Positions 36,194 to 46,591 of a stretch of 64,000 nucleotides of DNA are shown one piece after another. Origin of the DNA: an uncultured Flavobacteriaceae bacterium (GTDB lineage Bacteria; Bacteroidota; Bacteroidia; Flavobacteriales; Flavobacteriaceae). Where the stretch lies: the NCBI GenBank assembly GCA_943787365.1, contig CALSMD010000006.1, positions 199,984 through 263,983 on the forward strand, read 5' to 3'. The notes under the pieces were generated by a model. The model was not told the DNA's origin and made no database searches. It saw only the letters and a program-made list of their open reading frames with translations. The first letter of the stretch is position 1; each line of letters begins with the position of its first letter. The position numbers were made by a program, and so were the translations under genes.

Positions 36194-38905
36194 CTATAAC
36201 TCATAACGCACTCGAAAGGTTACATAACGGGGTTGAATAAAATATTCTGTTGCACTTACCGAAATGTTTGAAGCACTACTCTGATTTTGTGAGCGGGTAT
36301 CCAACAGGTTTGTTGCTCTGATTTCATATTCAAATTTAGCGTCTTCATCTTTTCTGTAAGATAAGGATGCATTCCAAAATTCGTAGGTATTAATCGTGCG
36401 GTCTTCATCACTGAAGTCGTTATAGGAATAATCGGTTTTAAATGTAAACGATTTTAAGATCAAAGCATCCACTTCGATTGAAGGGCTTTTTGTAAAAAAC
36501 TTAGTGCTGTTTGGCCCCAAATTATTATCCTGAATGGAGTATCTGTAACTTAAATCGACATTGGGTGCTGTTCTAAAATTTGTGCGTAATTGCGCTCTGT
36601 AGGTTTGCGAAAAACTTTCGTTAACCGAAGGGCGGTCTTGTATGAATTGATTGAATTTAGAGTAATTCAAATTTGCTCTCACTGAGGCGCGTAACTTTCC
36701 AAACGTACGCTGGAAACGTCCATTAGCTGAGAGGCTTTCATCGGCAAAATTAGAATTAAATGGTGTGGATACACGAATGACACTTCCAGGTACAAACTGA
36801 GATACCGTTCGGACATTGTCAATGCTTTTATTGTAATTAATATTTGCAAATACGTTGGTGTAATTAAACATATTAAAACTGTAATAGGATAAGTTTACGT
36901 TGTGTGAAAGTGCACTTTGCAAATCAGGAGAACCCGAGAATAAGGAGTTGTAGTTGTTAAGAACCAAGCCACTCGCAAATTGGGATACATCTGTAAATTG
37001 TGTTTGCATGCGGTAATTCAAATTCAAAGTTTCACTCTTTTTGATCTGAAAGATCACATTCATATCCGGTAAAAACCTAAAAAAGTTATCCGTAGTTTTT
37101 ACGCCTGTTTGTCGGTTGGAAATCGCATACGCATGCGCAGAAACGCCGGGCGTAAAGGTAAATTTTCCTGATTTTAAACGGTAATGAACTCCTAAGTACA
37201 TATCCGAAAAGTTATAAGCAATGTCGTTAGTTGCCGCCCCGTTTGCAATGACAGGAGTTGGTCTCACTTCTGTTTGATTATCTAAAAATTGAAAAATATA
37301 AGAGTCAAATTGTTGGTGGCTCAAAATGGTTCCAAGCGTTAGGTTGATATTGCTTTTTTTATTTAAGATGTTCCAATAATCCAATTTCGCATCCAATTGG
37401 TTGGACTGTACGCGTTTTTCTTGACCCAAGTTATAATCCAATTGCGCCCCGTCTAATCCAAGACTGTTTGCTGTCCCTTCATAGTTGGCTTTATCTTCAA
37501 GAATTGCGTTATAAAACGGGTCTTCGTCTTTTATGAGGTGTTGGGCTTCAAATGCAAAAATATTGGTTTCGTTCAAGGTGTAATAATAGTTTAAACTTTG
37601 ATTAAAACTATACGGATTTGTCGTTTCTAGCTGGTCTATACTTCCATTTAAAGACGAGTTGAAACGTTGGTCTTGTGTGCTTTTTGATAAATTTCCTAGA
37701 GCTTCATACTCAAGTTGGTTGTTGGCGTTTGGCTGATATTTTGTGGTCAGCTTTAACATCCCCAAATCATTATTTTGCGAAGTATTACTTTGTGTGTCTT
37801 CATCAGCTAGCCCAGCAGGTGCAACTGTGTACTGAACACTTCGGTTTTCTTGCAGTTCATTTTTACTGTTAGAAAAAATTGCGAATCCACCGATATCCAA
37901 GGTCTTTTTTGGGGACCAACTAAAATTGGCGGCACCAAACTTTGTATTAATATCTTTAGCACGATTGTTTTGGAGTAATAAAAATCCAATGTCATTATTT
38001 CCTAAACTCAAATTGGTTCCGCTGCTTCGACTTGGCGATTGGAACCCCCCCGAAAAATTAAAATAATCGCGACGCGAGAAAGCAACTTCTCCTATATTAT
38101 TGATGTCTCCAATAAAATTAACACTGTATTCAGGACTGTAATAGAATAATTTGGGTTGGACTAAATACAACGAATTCGCCTTGGAGTCCCCTGCTCCCGC
38201 AGTAATATTTCCAAACCAGAAATTTTTCTTACCCTCTTTTAATTTAATGTTTATGGCAATATTATCTTGGTTGTTGGTAACGCCTCCCAATTGCGATACT
38301 TCAGAATAGTTTTTTAATACCTGTACTTTATCCACCGCATTAGAGGGAATATTTTTGGTGGCTAATTTGGTGTCGCCATCAAAGAAATCTTTGCCTTCAA
38401 CCATTAATTTATTTACAACCTTACCTTCGACCTCGACTTGACCATCGTCATTGATTTCAACTCCAGGAAGGTTTTTCAATACATCTTCTAATTTTCTTTC
38501 AGTTCCAGTATTAAAAGAATCGGCGTTATAAACTAGGGTGTCTCCACTAATGGTAACAGGCATTTCATACACCAATTCTACTTCATCCAATGAATTGTCT
38601 GCGAAAAGCGTAAAGTCTTGATTAATGTTTTCTTCGCTAGTTTCTAAAACTTCATTTAAGGATTTCATTCCAATATAACTGGCTTGGATGGTATAGGTGG
38701 TGTTCTTTTTTAGATCCAAACGAAACCGCCCTTTATCATTAGTAATGCCATAAGAGTCTAAGGATTTCGTTGCCTTATTTATGGCGATCACATTTGCGAG
38801 CTCTAGCGGACTTCCTAAACTATCTTTTATGACACCTTCTAGTTTGACTTGAGAAAACCCAGCAATACCCATTGCCAAGGCTATGATTGTGATAAAATTT
38901 TTCAT
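36194..38905 (-). CDS. TonB-receptor-like outer-membrane protein with carboxypeptidase-like N-terminal domain
   Basis: This 903-residue protein has a signal peptide (MGIAGFSQ). A CarboxypepD_reg-like domain (VKLEGVIKDSLGSPLELANV, residues ~20-105) is followed by a plug-like domain (GTERKLEDVLKNLPGVEIND, ~130-220) and a large beta-barrel rich in Asn and aromatic residues that ends YVTFRVRYEL. It belongs to the outer-membrane barrel group often paired with GLPGLI proteins. No canonical TonB box is obvious. The substrate is unknown; the following GLPGLI gene (26 bp upstream in coordinate terms of its transcript) suggests a joint function. Confidence 0.85.
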   Translation of the reverse strand: MKNFITIIALAMGIAGFSQVKLEGVIKDSLGSPLELANVIAINKATKSLDSYGITNDKGRFRLDLKKNTTYTIQASYIGMKSLNEVLETSEENINQDFTLFADNSLDEVELVYEMPVTISGDTLVYNADSFNTGTERKLEDVLKNLPGVEINDDGQVEVEGKVVNKLMVEGKDFFDGDTKLATKNIPSNAVDKVQVLKNYSEVSQLGGVTNNQDNIAINIKLKEGKKNFWFGNITAGAGDSKANSLYLVQPKLFYYSPEYSVNFIGDINNIGEVAFSRRDYFNFSGGFQSPSRSSGTNLSLGNNDIGFLLLQNNRAKDINTKFGAANFSWSPKKTLDIGGFAIFSNSKNELQENRSVQYTVAPAGLADEDTQSNTSQNNDLGMLKLTTKYQPNANNQLEYEALGNLSKSTQDQRFNSSLNGSIDQLETTNPYSFNQSLNYYYTLNETNIFAFEAQHLIKDEDPFYNAILEDKANYEGTANSLGLDGAQLDYNLGQEKRVQSNQLDAKLDYWNILNKKSNINLTLGTILSHQQFDSYIFQFLDNQTEVRPTPVIANGAATNDIAYNFSDMYLGVHYRLKSGKFTFTPGVSAHAYAISNRQTGVKTTDNFFRFLPDMNVIFQIKKSETLNLNYRMQTQFTDVSQFASGLVLNNYNSLFSGSPDLQSALSHNVNLSYYSFNMFNYTNVFANINYNKSIDNVRTVSQFVPGSVIRVSTPFNSNFADESLSANGRFQRTFGKLRASVRANLNYSKFNQFIQDRPSVNESFSQTYRAQLRTNFRTAPNVDLSYRYSIQDNNLGPNSTKFFTKSPSIEVDALILKSFTFKTDYSYNDFSDEDRTINTYEFWNASLSYRKDEDAKFEYEIRATNLLDTRSQNQSSASNISVSATEYFIQPRYVTFRVRYEL

Positions 38906-38931
38906 GAACTAATTGGTTAATTTGAATCTGT

Positions 38932-39801
38932 TTAATTTCGGCGGTTGTTTCTACGACCTCCGTACATAGTGCGCATTTCTTCCATTTTTTTCTTGACCGT
39001 TTCGTTGTATTCTTTACGCGAAACCACAGTACCCTTTTCTGGGGCTTTGATTTGTACTTTCTCTTGAGGGTTCATTATAATTTTTGAACACAAAATAGTG
39101 GTCTTATCTGTGTTTACTTCTAGTATTAGACCTGGAAGTCCCCAAAAGTCTCCAGGACCTTGGCTCACAGGAATCTGAGGCGTGTACCAAGCAGTAACTT
39201 CCGTTTCTTTTGGAATTTCGATATCCTCTGTAACTGTAGTTAGTGTTGAATCTTTTTTGACTTCCCCTTCTTTGGTTTCTTTAGACTTTGGTTTTCTTCG
39301 CATGCTACGCCAGTCAAATTCATCGATTTGTTTCGTAGCCGTCGCTTTCATACAAAGATACTGACCGATTTGTTTGGTTTCGGTTCCTAACTTCCAATCG
39401 AGTTTCGCCAAAGAGTCCGATATTAAAAATTGTTTTCCAAAAAATTCTTGATCTTGCAAAAATTGTTGAGACTTAATATTTTTGTATTGCAATCCAGCTG
39501 AAAAACTATTGCCCCAACTACCAAATCCACGTTGTCCACCAGGTGCTTCTAAGACCTCTTCTTCTTTGTAGGTTGAAGCTTCTCTATCAAAATTTAAAAT
39601 ATAGGTTTTTTCAAACATACTGCGCATACGATCTGCTATTTGTTTTTTTTGATCTTCACTCATTTGACGACCTCCCCAACTATCCATATCAACAGATGTT
39701 TTGGAAAAATAATAGGCTTTGCCTTGAAAATTCTGGGCAGAACTTGCTGTTAAAAACAACAATAGAAACCCAAGGAGTATGGTTTTGCGACTAAATTGCA
39801 T
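38932..39801 (-). CDS. GLPGLI family protein
   Basis: The protein has 289 residues with a signal peptide (FLTASSAQ). The eponymous motif is in DFWGLPGLILEVN. Other family features are the early YKNIKSQQFL region and the WYTPQIPVSQGPG segment. The C-terminus is basic (MYGGRRNNRRN). The function is unknown; the family typically sits next to TonB-receptor-like genes, as here, where it is the promoter-proximal partner of the 903-residue barrel protein. Confidence 0.9.
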   Translation of the reverse strand: MQFSRKTILLGFLLLFLTASSAQNFQGKAYYFSKTSVDMDSWGGRQMSEDQKKQIADRMRSMFEKTYILNFDREASTYKEEEVLEAPGGQRGFGSWGNSFSAGLQYKNIKSQQFLQDQEFFGKQFLISDSLAKLDWKLGTETKQIGQYLCMKATATKQIDEFDWRSMRRKPKSKETKEGEVKKDSTLTTVTEDIEIPKETEVTAWYTPQIPVSQGPGDFWGLPGLILEVNTDKTTILCSKIIMNPQEKVQIKAPEKGTVVSRKEYNETVKKKMEEMRTMYGGRRNNRRN

Positions 39802-39836
39802 AGCTAAATATTAGTTTAATGTCTTATTTTCTTTCA

Positions 39837-39844
39837 CGAAAGTA
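39837..39844 (-). promoter_or_regulatory. -7-like box (TACTTTCG) for the GLPGLI operon, in a 269-bp gap
   Basis: On the minus strand TACTTTCG differs from TAnnTTTG at one base and lies 36 bp before the GLPGLI ATG. The same octamer precedes etfB. The rest of the gap (39845-40054) shows nothing firm; a TACTTTTA box precedes ATG 40071. Confidence 0.4.
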
Positions 39845-40070
39845 CTTATTGTTTAATCATATACCGTTAAATTACTCATAAATCTAGTTCCCAATTTGGA
39901 TCTTTATGCTGTTGTTATCTCTATCATTTTCACGTTCATGTTGAGATTCCATTTCTTTCATTTTTGTGAGCATAATTAAAAAGTTGAGTGTTAGTAACAA
40001 TACTGTTTTAGACGAGTTTAATCGTAAAATGTTACAAATAAATAATGAAAAATTGTACTTTTAAAGCGAA

Positions 40071-40850
40071 ATGAAACACGCAGTCTATTTAATATTGTTT
40101 ATTAACTGTCTAGGGTTTAGTCAAACGTCCTTGACTGCTAATCTTGTTAAATCAACTCCTGTTGAATGGGATCGTTTTGTTGGTATTGATTCTTTTGAAT
40201 CTATTTATTTCCTAAAATCAAATGCTCTTTTTAAAAAAAATAACCAAGGGATTCAAAATTTCAGCGACTTAAGCAAAGGAGAGGTTCATAAGGTTTCTGT
40301 GTTTAATGCACTTAAACTTGCCTTGTTTTATAAAGATTTTAATAGCGTCACTCTCTTGGATAACCGCTTAGCAGATTTGATTAGTATTGACTTTAACATG
40401 TTAAGTCCTTTGCGAACGTTGTCACATATATCGTACGGAAATGACACTACCTTTTGGTTATTTGATTCTAATAGTTTAGAGCTAGAATTATTTGATTATA
40501 ACACTTCTAAGACACGCATTAAAACGGCACCGTTTCAAAATGAAATTCTTGGTTTAGACAGTGACTATAATTATTGCTGGGTACTAACAGAAAAAGAGGT
40601 GCAGTGTTATAGTTATACAGGAAGTTTAATTTCGAAACTTCCGCATGATGGATTTACAGATATAAAACTATGGAATGGCATCTTATTTTTAAAAAAAAAT
40701 AATACTATTTACTATAAATTAAAAAACAGTAATGAGTTTTTAATGTTTAACCTACCTAAAATTTTAGTTAAACAGTTTTTTGTAACCAACCAAACCTTGT
40801 ATATTTATGACGAAGAATTTCTTCATCACTACCAACTAATAAACAATTGA
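40071..40850 (+). CDS. exported protein of unknown function
   Basis: The protein has 259 residues with a signal peptide (LFINCLGFSQ). The mature part is beta-rich with repeated aromatic-aspartate turns (LLDNRLADLISIDF, WLFDSNSLELELFDYN, WVLTEKEVQCYSY), resembling a small beta-propeller. I do not know its function. It ends 4 bp before the deoxynucleoside kinase gene, so the two are in one operon. A TACTTTTA box near 40055 may be the -7 element. Confidence 0.65.
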   Translation: MKHAVYLILFINCLGFSQTSLTANLVKSTPVEWDRFVGIDSFESIYFLKSNALFKKNNQGIQNFSDLSKGEVHKVSVFNALKLALFYKDFNSVTLLDNRLADLISIDFNMLSPLRTLSHISYGNDTTFWLFDSNSLELELFDYNTSKTRIKTAPFQNEILGLDSDYNYCWVLTEKEVQCYSYTGSLISKLPHDGFTDIKLWNGILFLKKNNTIYYKLKNSNEFLMFNLPKILVKQFFVTNQTLYIYDEEFLHHYQLINN

Positions 40851-40854
40851 TATT

Positions 40855-41469
40855 ATGCATGTTGCTATTGCCGGAAATATTGGGGCAGGTAAAACAACCT
40901 TAACCCAATTACTAGCGAAACACTACAAATGGGAAGCCCAACTAGAAGATGTTGTGGACAACCCCTATTTAGATGATTTTTATAACCAAATGGAACGTTG
41001 GAGTTTTAACCTCCAAGTATATTTTTTAAACAGTAGATTCCGTCAGGTGTTACAAATTCGCGAAAGTGGGAAAAATATTATTCAGGATCGAACGATCTAT
41101 GAAGATGCTAATATTTTTGCGCCTAACTTACACGCAATGGGCTTAATGACCAATCGCGATTTTGAAAATTATTCGTCGCTTTTTGGACTTATGGAATCGT
41201 TGGTACAAAGCCCAGACCTTATTATTTATTTGAGAAGCTCTATTCCAAACCTTGTGTCTCAAATTCACAAGCGTGGTCGCGACTATGAGAATTCTATAAG
41301 TATCGATTACCTCAGTCGTTTAAACGAGCGCTACGAAGCGTGGATTCATGGCTATAATAAAGGTAAGTTACTGATTATAGATGTGGATGATTTAGATTTT
41401 GTTGAAAACGAAGAAGATCTTGGTTTTATCATTAACAAAATTGATGCTGAAATAAACGGTTTGTTCTAA
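40855..41469 (+). CDS. deoxynucleoside kinase
   Basis: This 204-residue kinase phosphorylates deoxynucleosides for the salvage pathway. The P-loop is IAGNIGAGKTTLTQLL (residues 4-19). It is followed by the substrate-binding segment NPYLDDFYNQMERWSFNLQ, the DRS-like motif QDRTIYEDANIFA and the LID region HKRGRDYENS. It belongs to the dCK/dGK/TK2 group. It ends at a strong terminator shared with the convergent hppA. thyA and folA, also of dTMP metabolism, lie 10 kb away in their own unit. Confidence 0.93.
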   Translation: MHVAIAGNIGAGKTTLTQLLAKHYKWEAQLEDVVDNPYLDDFYNQMERWSFNLQVYFLNSRFRQVLQIRESGKNIIQDRTIYEDANIFAPNLHAMGLMTNRDFENYSSLFGLMESLVQSPDLIIYLRSSIPNLVSQIHKRGRDYENSISIDYLSRLNERYEAWIHGYNKGKLLIIDVDDLDFVENEEDLGFIINKIDAEINGLF

Positions 41470-41491
41470 AAATATTACTTTACAAACAAAA

Positions 41492-41516
41492 AAATCCCGC
41501 TATTGCGGGATTTTTT
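41492..41516. terminator. bidirectional intrinsic terminator
   Basis: AAATCCCGC (41492-41500) and GCGGGATTT (41505-41513) form a perfect stem with a TATT loop, flanked by A and T runs, between the deoxynucleoside kinase gene and hppA. Confidence 0.9.
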
Positions 41517-41534
41517 ATGACATAATCTGTTGTT

Positions 41535-43901
41535 CTATTTTGTTCTATTCTCGTTTAAAAATGCATCAACTGCATCTTCAACTTCTTGTTCTGTCCCTTT
41601 AAATGTTTTCTCCACAACAACTACAGAGTCACTACTCACCACTTTACTATAGGTAATGAATGCTTTTGCTGAATCTTCTGAATTATAGATAACTTCTACA
41701 TTCACGTCTTGAGTTTGTTCTGCTTCAAAAGAGTGTCCTCCTAAGATTGGCGCAATTACCAATCCAATAAGACAGGTTAATTTAATAAGGATGTTCATTG
41801 AAGGTCCAGACGTATCTTTAAATGGATCTCCTACAGTATCACCAGTGACGGCTGCCTTGTGAGCTTCCGACCCTTTGTAAGTCATAACACCGTTGATTTC
41901 AACACCTGCTTCAAAAGACTTTTTAGCGTTGTCCCAAGCACCTCCTGCATTGTTTTGGAAAATTGCCCAAAGTACACCGCTTACGGTAACTCCAGCCATA
42001 TACCCTCCAAGCATTTCTGCAACCAAGGTGTTGTTGTCTTGATAGACTAATATCCCTACTAATACAATAACTATTGGAAATCCAATGGTTAAAATTCCAG
42101 GGACCATCATTTCTTTCAAAGAAGCTTTGGTTGAAATATCAACACATTTATCATATTCTGGTTTTCCAGTTCCTTCCATTATTCCTGGAATATCTTTAAA
42201 CTGTCTTACCACTTCATTTACCATTTCCATAGCTGCTTTACCCACTGCATTCATGGCAAGTGCAGAAAATACTACAGGTACCATTCCCCCTACAAATAAC
42301 ATAGCTAATACGGGTGCTTTAAAAATGTTAATTCCATCAATTCCTGTAAAAGTTACGTAGGCCGCAAATAGAGCTAAAGAGGTTAAGGCCGCAGAAGCAA
42401 TAGCAAATCCTTTACCAGTTGCAGCAGTTGTGTTCCCTACAGCATCTAAAATATCTGTACGTTCTCTAACGATTGGATCTTGCTCACTCATTTCAGCAAT
42501 ACCCCCTGCGTTATCAGCAATTGGACCAAAAGCATCGATCGCTAACTGCATCGCTGTAGTTGCCATCATTGCGGAAGCTGCTAATGCAACTCCGTAAAAT
42601 CCAGCTAAAGCATAGGATGCCCATATCGCCGCTGCGAATAATAATACAGAAGAGAATGTAGAAATCATTCCAGTTGCTAAACCAGCAATAATGTTGGTTC
42701 CAGCACCTGTACTAGATTGCTGTACAATTTTTAAAACCGGCTTAGAGCCTAACCCTGTGTAATACTCCGTAAATGCTGAGATTCCAGCACCCACTACTAA
42801 ACCTACTAAACAGGCATAAAATACGCGTATTGAAGAAATTTCTTGAAGACCTTCTCCAAAGAATTCCATTTGCATTGTTTCTGGCAACATCCAAGTTGTT
42901 AATCCAAAACATGCTGCAGCAACTAAGGCTATAGAAGACCAGTTTCCAATATTTAATGCTTTTTGAACCTCTGCTTCTTTTGCATCGTTCGATGAAATTT
43001 TAACTAATAAGGTTCCTATAAGTGAAATGATAATTCCAACCCCTGCAATTGACATTGGTAATAAAATTGGTCCGATACCACCAAAAGCATCTGAAATGCT
43101 TCCACCCATGTCTTTAATGACGTAGTTTCCTAGAACCATAGCTGCTAACACGGTTGCCACGTAAGAACCAAATAAATCGGCTCCCATTCCTGCAACATCA
43201 CCAACGTTATCACCAACATTATCAGCAATTGTTGCTGGGTTTCTTGGATCATCTTCTGGAATATCCGCTTGTACTTTTCCTGCTAAATCAGCGCCAACAT
43301 CGGCCGCTTTTGTGTAGATTCCTCCACCAACTCTTGCAAATAAGGCAATAGATTCAGCTCCTAAAGAGAACCCAGCTAATGCTTCTAAAACAATTGTCAT
43401 TTGATCGGTGTTTGTCCATTCACCACCCATAAATAAATGGAAAAATATAATAAAGAACATTGTTAAACCCAACACCGCTAAACCAGCAACACCAAGTCCC
43501 ATCACGGTTCCACCACCAAAAGAAACTTTTAATGCATTTGGTAAACTTGTTTTTGCAGCTTGTGTCGTTCTAACATTTGTTTTGGTTGCAATTTTCATTC
43601 CCATATTTCCAGCATAGGCAGAGAAAATAGCTCCAATAATAAATGCAACTACAATTAAATACGTAGTATCCATGTAAAAAGCGATTGCTGTTAAAATAAG
43701 ACTGGCTCCGATTACAAAAAATGTAAGCAATCGGTACTCTGCTTTTAAAAATGCCAAAGCCCCTTCATAGATGTGATCTGAAATTTCTTTCATTTTACCA
43801 TCACCAGCATCTTGTTTCATTACCCAAGATTTTTTAAATAGCATGTATGCTAATCCTAATAGTGCCATTGCAATAGGCATCCAAATCATCATTGATTCCA
43901 T
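41535..43901 (-). CDS. hppA: K+-dependent membrane-bound pyrophosphatase (ion pump)
   Basis: This 788-residue integral membrane protein hydrolyses pyrophosphate and pumps Na+ and/or H+. Active-site segments are [40 protein letters not shown] and [20 protein letters not shown]. The motif [13 protein letters not shown] has Ala where K+-independent forms have Lys, so K+ dependence is expected. About 16 membrane helices end near [14 protein letters not shown]. An extra ~60-residue acidic, soluble tail follows (for example [19 protein letters not shown]), which the core family lacks. It is monocistronic. Confidence 0.95.
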   Translation of the reverse strand: MESMMIWMPIAMALLGLAYMLFKKSWVMKQDAGDGKMKEISDHIYEGALAFLKAEYRLLTFFVIGASLILTAIAFYMDTTYLIVVAFIIGAIFSAYAGNMGMKIATKTNVRTTQAAKTSLPNALKVSFGGGTVMGLGVAGLAVLGLTMFFIIFFHLFMGGEWTNTDQMTIVLEALAGFSLGAESIALFARVGGGIYTKAADVGADLAGKVQADIPEDDPRNPATIADNVGDNVGDVAGMGADLFGSYVATVLAAMVLGNYVIKDMGGSISDAFGGIGPILLPMSIAGVGIIISLIGTLLVKISSNDAKEAEVQKALNIGNWSSIALVAAACFGLTTWMLPETMQMEFFGEGLQEISSIRVFYACLVGLVVGAGISAFTEYYTGLGSKPVLKIVQQSSTGAGTNIIAGLATGMISTFSSVLLFAAAIWASYALAGFYGVALAASAMMATTAMQLAIDAFGPIADNAGGIAEMSEQDPIVRERTDILDAVGNTTAATGKGFAIASAALTSLALFAAYVTFTGIDGINIFKAPVLAMLFVGGMVPVVFSALAMNAVGKAAMEMVNEVVRQFKDIPGIMEGTGKPEYDKCVDISTKASLKEMMVPGILTIGFPIVIVLVGILVYQDNNTLVAEMLGGYMAGVTVSGVLWAIFQNNAGGAWDNAKKSFEAGVEINGVMTYKGSEAHKAAVTGDTVGDPFKDTSGPSMNILIKLTCLIGLVIAPILGGHSFEAEQTQDVNVEVIYNSEDSAKAFITYSKVVSSDSVVVVEKTFKGTEQEVEDAVDAFLNENRTK

Positions 43902-44045
43902 AGTGTAATTTTGTTTATTTTTTACGGGCGTAAATGTAGTAAAATGATAAGGAACTAAAAAACCTAATTTAACATTATTATATCAGGTAAATTTTAACTT
44001 TTTATCAAGCCAATAAAAAACGCGTCATTTTGATTGTGTTTCTTC

Positions 44046-46544
44046 TTAAAAGTCAGGGGATATTTTTAATCGAAGCCCAAAATTTGGAGTGGAACTATTT
44101 AGGTTGACAAATTCAGAGCGCCATACACAGTCCACTCGAAATATTCTCAGGTTTCCAAATCCTATGTTTTCAATTCCAAATCCGTATTCATAATACATTT
44201 CCGAAGGCGTATTATACACAATAGAGGAACGATTGATGCTTATATTTCTATCTGAAATATTCCCAACAACTCCTCTAAAGGTGATGACACTTCGCAGCTT
44301 GAGTTTTTGAATTAAGGGAATTCTATTTAAAATAAAACCATTAAAATGATGCTCAAAATGTCCTACCAAAAATTGATCTACGACAAAATCATAATAATTT
44401 AAGAGCGAAAAAGTATTGGCTACAAGGGAGTAGGTTTGATTGGCTGGTACGGGACTCAACACGGAAAGTGGTGCATCTCCAAATATTTTTCCTGCAGCAA
44501 GAGTATTGTCAAAAACGCCAAACTTTCCAAGTTTTATAGGTTGATTATAGGAAAATAAAAGTTTGGAATAGTCCATATTTCCATTGCCAATTTTGAAGCT
44601 TTTTTGATAACTTAATAAGAATGTTGGAAAAAGGTTGAGTCCAAATTTTCTTTCAACCCCATATCCAAAAATATTTCGTTTTGGAGTAAATGACAGATAA
44701 AGTTCTGCACTATTATCCACTAAACTCGATTTTACTTTTTGATCTGCTTCATCAAAATAATCGATTGAAAATTGATCTGGTGCTGCAGATTTAATTTGGT
44801 TGTTGGAGTAATTAAGCCCAATTATAAAATTTCTATAAACCTCCACATTTATATTGGCGGATATTTCATTAATACGAGATAAAAAATAATTATCACCTCT
44901 ACTAAAAAGCGAAGAACTTCCAAACCTCCCTGATGTACTTCCATAACTGTCTATAATCTTGGAACCTAACTGATCTGTATCATTCAAATATCTAAGTCCT
45001 ACCGAAATTCTTGGATTGTAACTTAACAAATATTTCGTATCTAAAAAATACTTGAACTGTTGGTCCTTAAATCCATAAGCAAGTTTTCCTTTAACTCTAA
45101 AGCGATCGTCCAAACTTTTAAACGATCTAAAACCTGCTGACAACTTAATCCCTTCAACATCATTAAACGCGAATGTGTTCCAAATAGACCCAAATTCAAT
45201 GTGATTAGAAACTTTAAAATAGCCGCTTGACAAGGTTCTTATCAAGCCTGTAATATTTTTAATTTTCTTGTTGTCTTTTAGGTTTGAAAGTACCGACTCT
45301 GAATCGCTATTATCTATGTTTTTTGGTAAATTCTCCTCCCAAAATTCATCACTTTTTTCAAACTGATCTTGTCTGTATTTTACAACTTTAGTGTTGTAAA
45401 AATCTGGAGGTCTGTTTTTTGTGAAATCATAATTTTCAAAGGTTTCTGTACGCTTCACGTAGAGCCCTTTTTCTTTATCGTTTTTAGTCAACAAAGTAAT
45501 ATCCGCTTCATATACATTATTTTGAGGCAGAAAGACGCTGTCATTTTCAATTGAAAAACTTTTTTCGAAATACAAATTCCGGACGAGGTTCAAATTGATC
45601 TTAGGGTTCACATGCATTCTGATGGAATTCACAGCAAAAATACTATCCGTGACTACAAAATTTCCTTCAAATACTAAATCGCCTTCCTTACGTGGGAAAA
45701 AATAAATTCGATATTTGGTTCTTGAGTTTGATACAATACTGTCTTGAAGAACATAATCATAAGAACCAAAACCTTCAGTGGACAAAGGACTCACAAACGT
45801 TCTGTTTAGGAGTGTTATATTGTTATCATAAATATTAATCTCTTTGAAAATATTACTGATGCGATCAAAAACAAATCCGTCTTGTTGGATTCCAATTTGT
45901 TTTTCTGCCTGTATGAGTTCAAGTGTTTTATTTATAGTGTTATCTCCATAAACCGTTTGAATCTTTTCTTCTAAGAAGACGGGTACAAAGAATTTTTTAT
46001 TCCGCTTGTCTTGTTTTATGATTGAAACTACGGAGTCATAATCCGCTCTCAGAAGTGTTTTTAAAAATTTCTGATCAATATTATTAAGTCCAATTTCTGT
46101 AGAAGCATATTTTTTGTATTCGTATTGTTCAACAAGACTGAGTCCGTTCTTTTTTTTATGCGCCCAAATACCTCTCATTATTTTGTAGGCAGGGTTTTCT
46201 TTCTTTTTTAAACGTTTTTTAGGTTTTTTAACAATCAAAACCTCATCCAACTCAAAGCCAGTTTGCAAAACAACCTTAACTCCTTTACTAAATTTAGTTT
46301 TTAGTTTTAATTCGGTTGTTTCAAACCCTACAAAAGACACCACTATTGTTGAATAGTTATTATCAGACTCTAAGACAAAGTTACCGTCAAAATCGGAGAT
46401 TACACCTTCGGAAGAATTCTTAAAAAGCACGTTTGCAAATGCAACAGGTTGATTATCTTGATCATAAACTGTACCACTAACTTTCGTTTGTGCAGAAATA
46501 TGTATTGAAAGCATCAATACTATTGATAATAAGTAATATCTCAT
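44046..46544 (-). CDS. DUF5686 family outer-membrane protein with carboxypeptidase-like domain
   Basis: This 832-residue protein has a signal peptide (LSIHISAQ). Residues ~20-100 are a CarboxypepD_reg-like beta-sandwich (KVSGTVYDQDNQPVAFANVL). The remainder matches the DUF5686 group: a basic linker (VKKPKKRLKKKENPAYKIMR), a long periplasmic part and a C-terminal beta-barrel ending in FGLRLKISPDF. The family is common in Bacteroidota and its function is unknown. It follows pdhB by 47 bp on the same strand but probably has an independent role. Confidence 0.83.
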   Translation of the reverse strand: MRYYLLSIVLMLSIHISAQTKVSGTVYDQDNQPVAFANVLFKNSSEGVISDFDGNFVLESDNNYSTIVVSFVGFETTELKLKTKFSKGVKVVLQTGFELDEVLIVKKPKKRLKKKENPAYKIMRGIWAHKKKNGLSLVEQYEYKKYASTEIGLNNIDQKFLKTLLRADYDSVVSIIKQDKRNKKFFVPVFLEEKIQTVYGDNTINKTLELIQAEKQIGIQQDGFVFDRISNIFKEINIYDNNITLLNRTFVSPLSTEGFGSYDYVLQDSIVSNSRTKYRIYFFPRKEGDLVFEGNFVVTDSIFAVNSIRMHVNPKINLNLVRNLYFEKSFSIENDSVFLPQNNVYEADITLLTKNDKEKGLYVKRTETFENYDFTKNRPPDFYNTKVVKYRQDQFEKSDEFWEENLPKNIDNSDSESVLSNLKDNKKIKNITGLIRTLSSGYFKVSNHIEFGSIWNTFAFNDVEGIKLSAGFRSFKSLDDRFRVKGKLAYGFKDQQFKYFLDTKYLLSYNPRISVGLRYLNDTDQLGSKIIDSYGSTSGRFGSSSLFSRGDNYFLSRINEISANINVEVYRNFIIGLNYSNNQIKSAAPDQFSIDYFDEADQKVKSSLVDNSAELYLSFTPKRNIFGYGVERKFGLNLFPTFLLSYQKSFKIGNGNMDYSKLLFSYNQPIKLGKFGVFDNTLAAGKIFGDAPLSVLSPVPANQTYSLVANTFSLLNYYDFVVDQFLVGHFEHHFNGFILNRIPLIQKLKLRSVITFRGVVGNISDRNISINRSSIVYNTPSEMYYEYGFGIENIGFGNLRIFRVDCVWRSEFVNLNSSTPNFGLRLKISPDF

Positions 46545-46591
46545 ATTTTGTACTTAATGAACAATCAAACCAATAAAGAGTGCTAAAAGAT

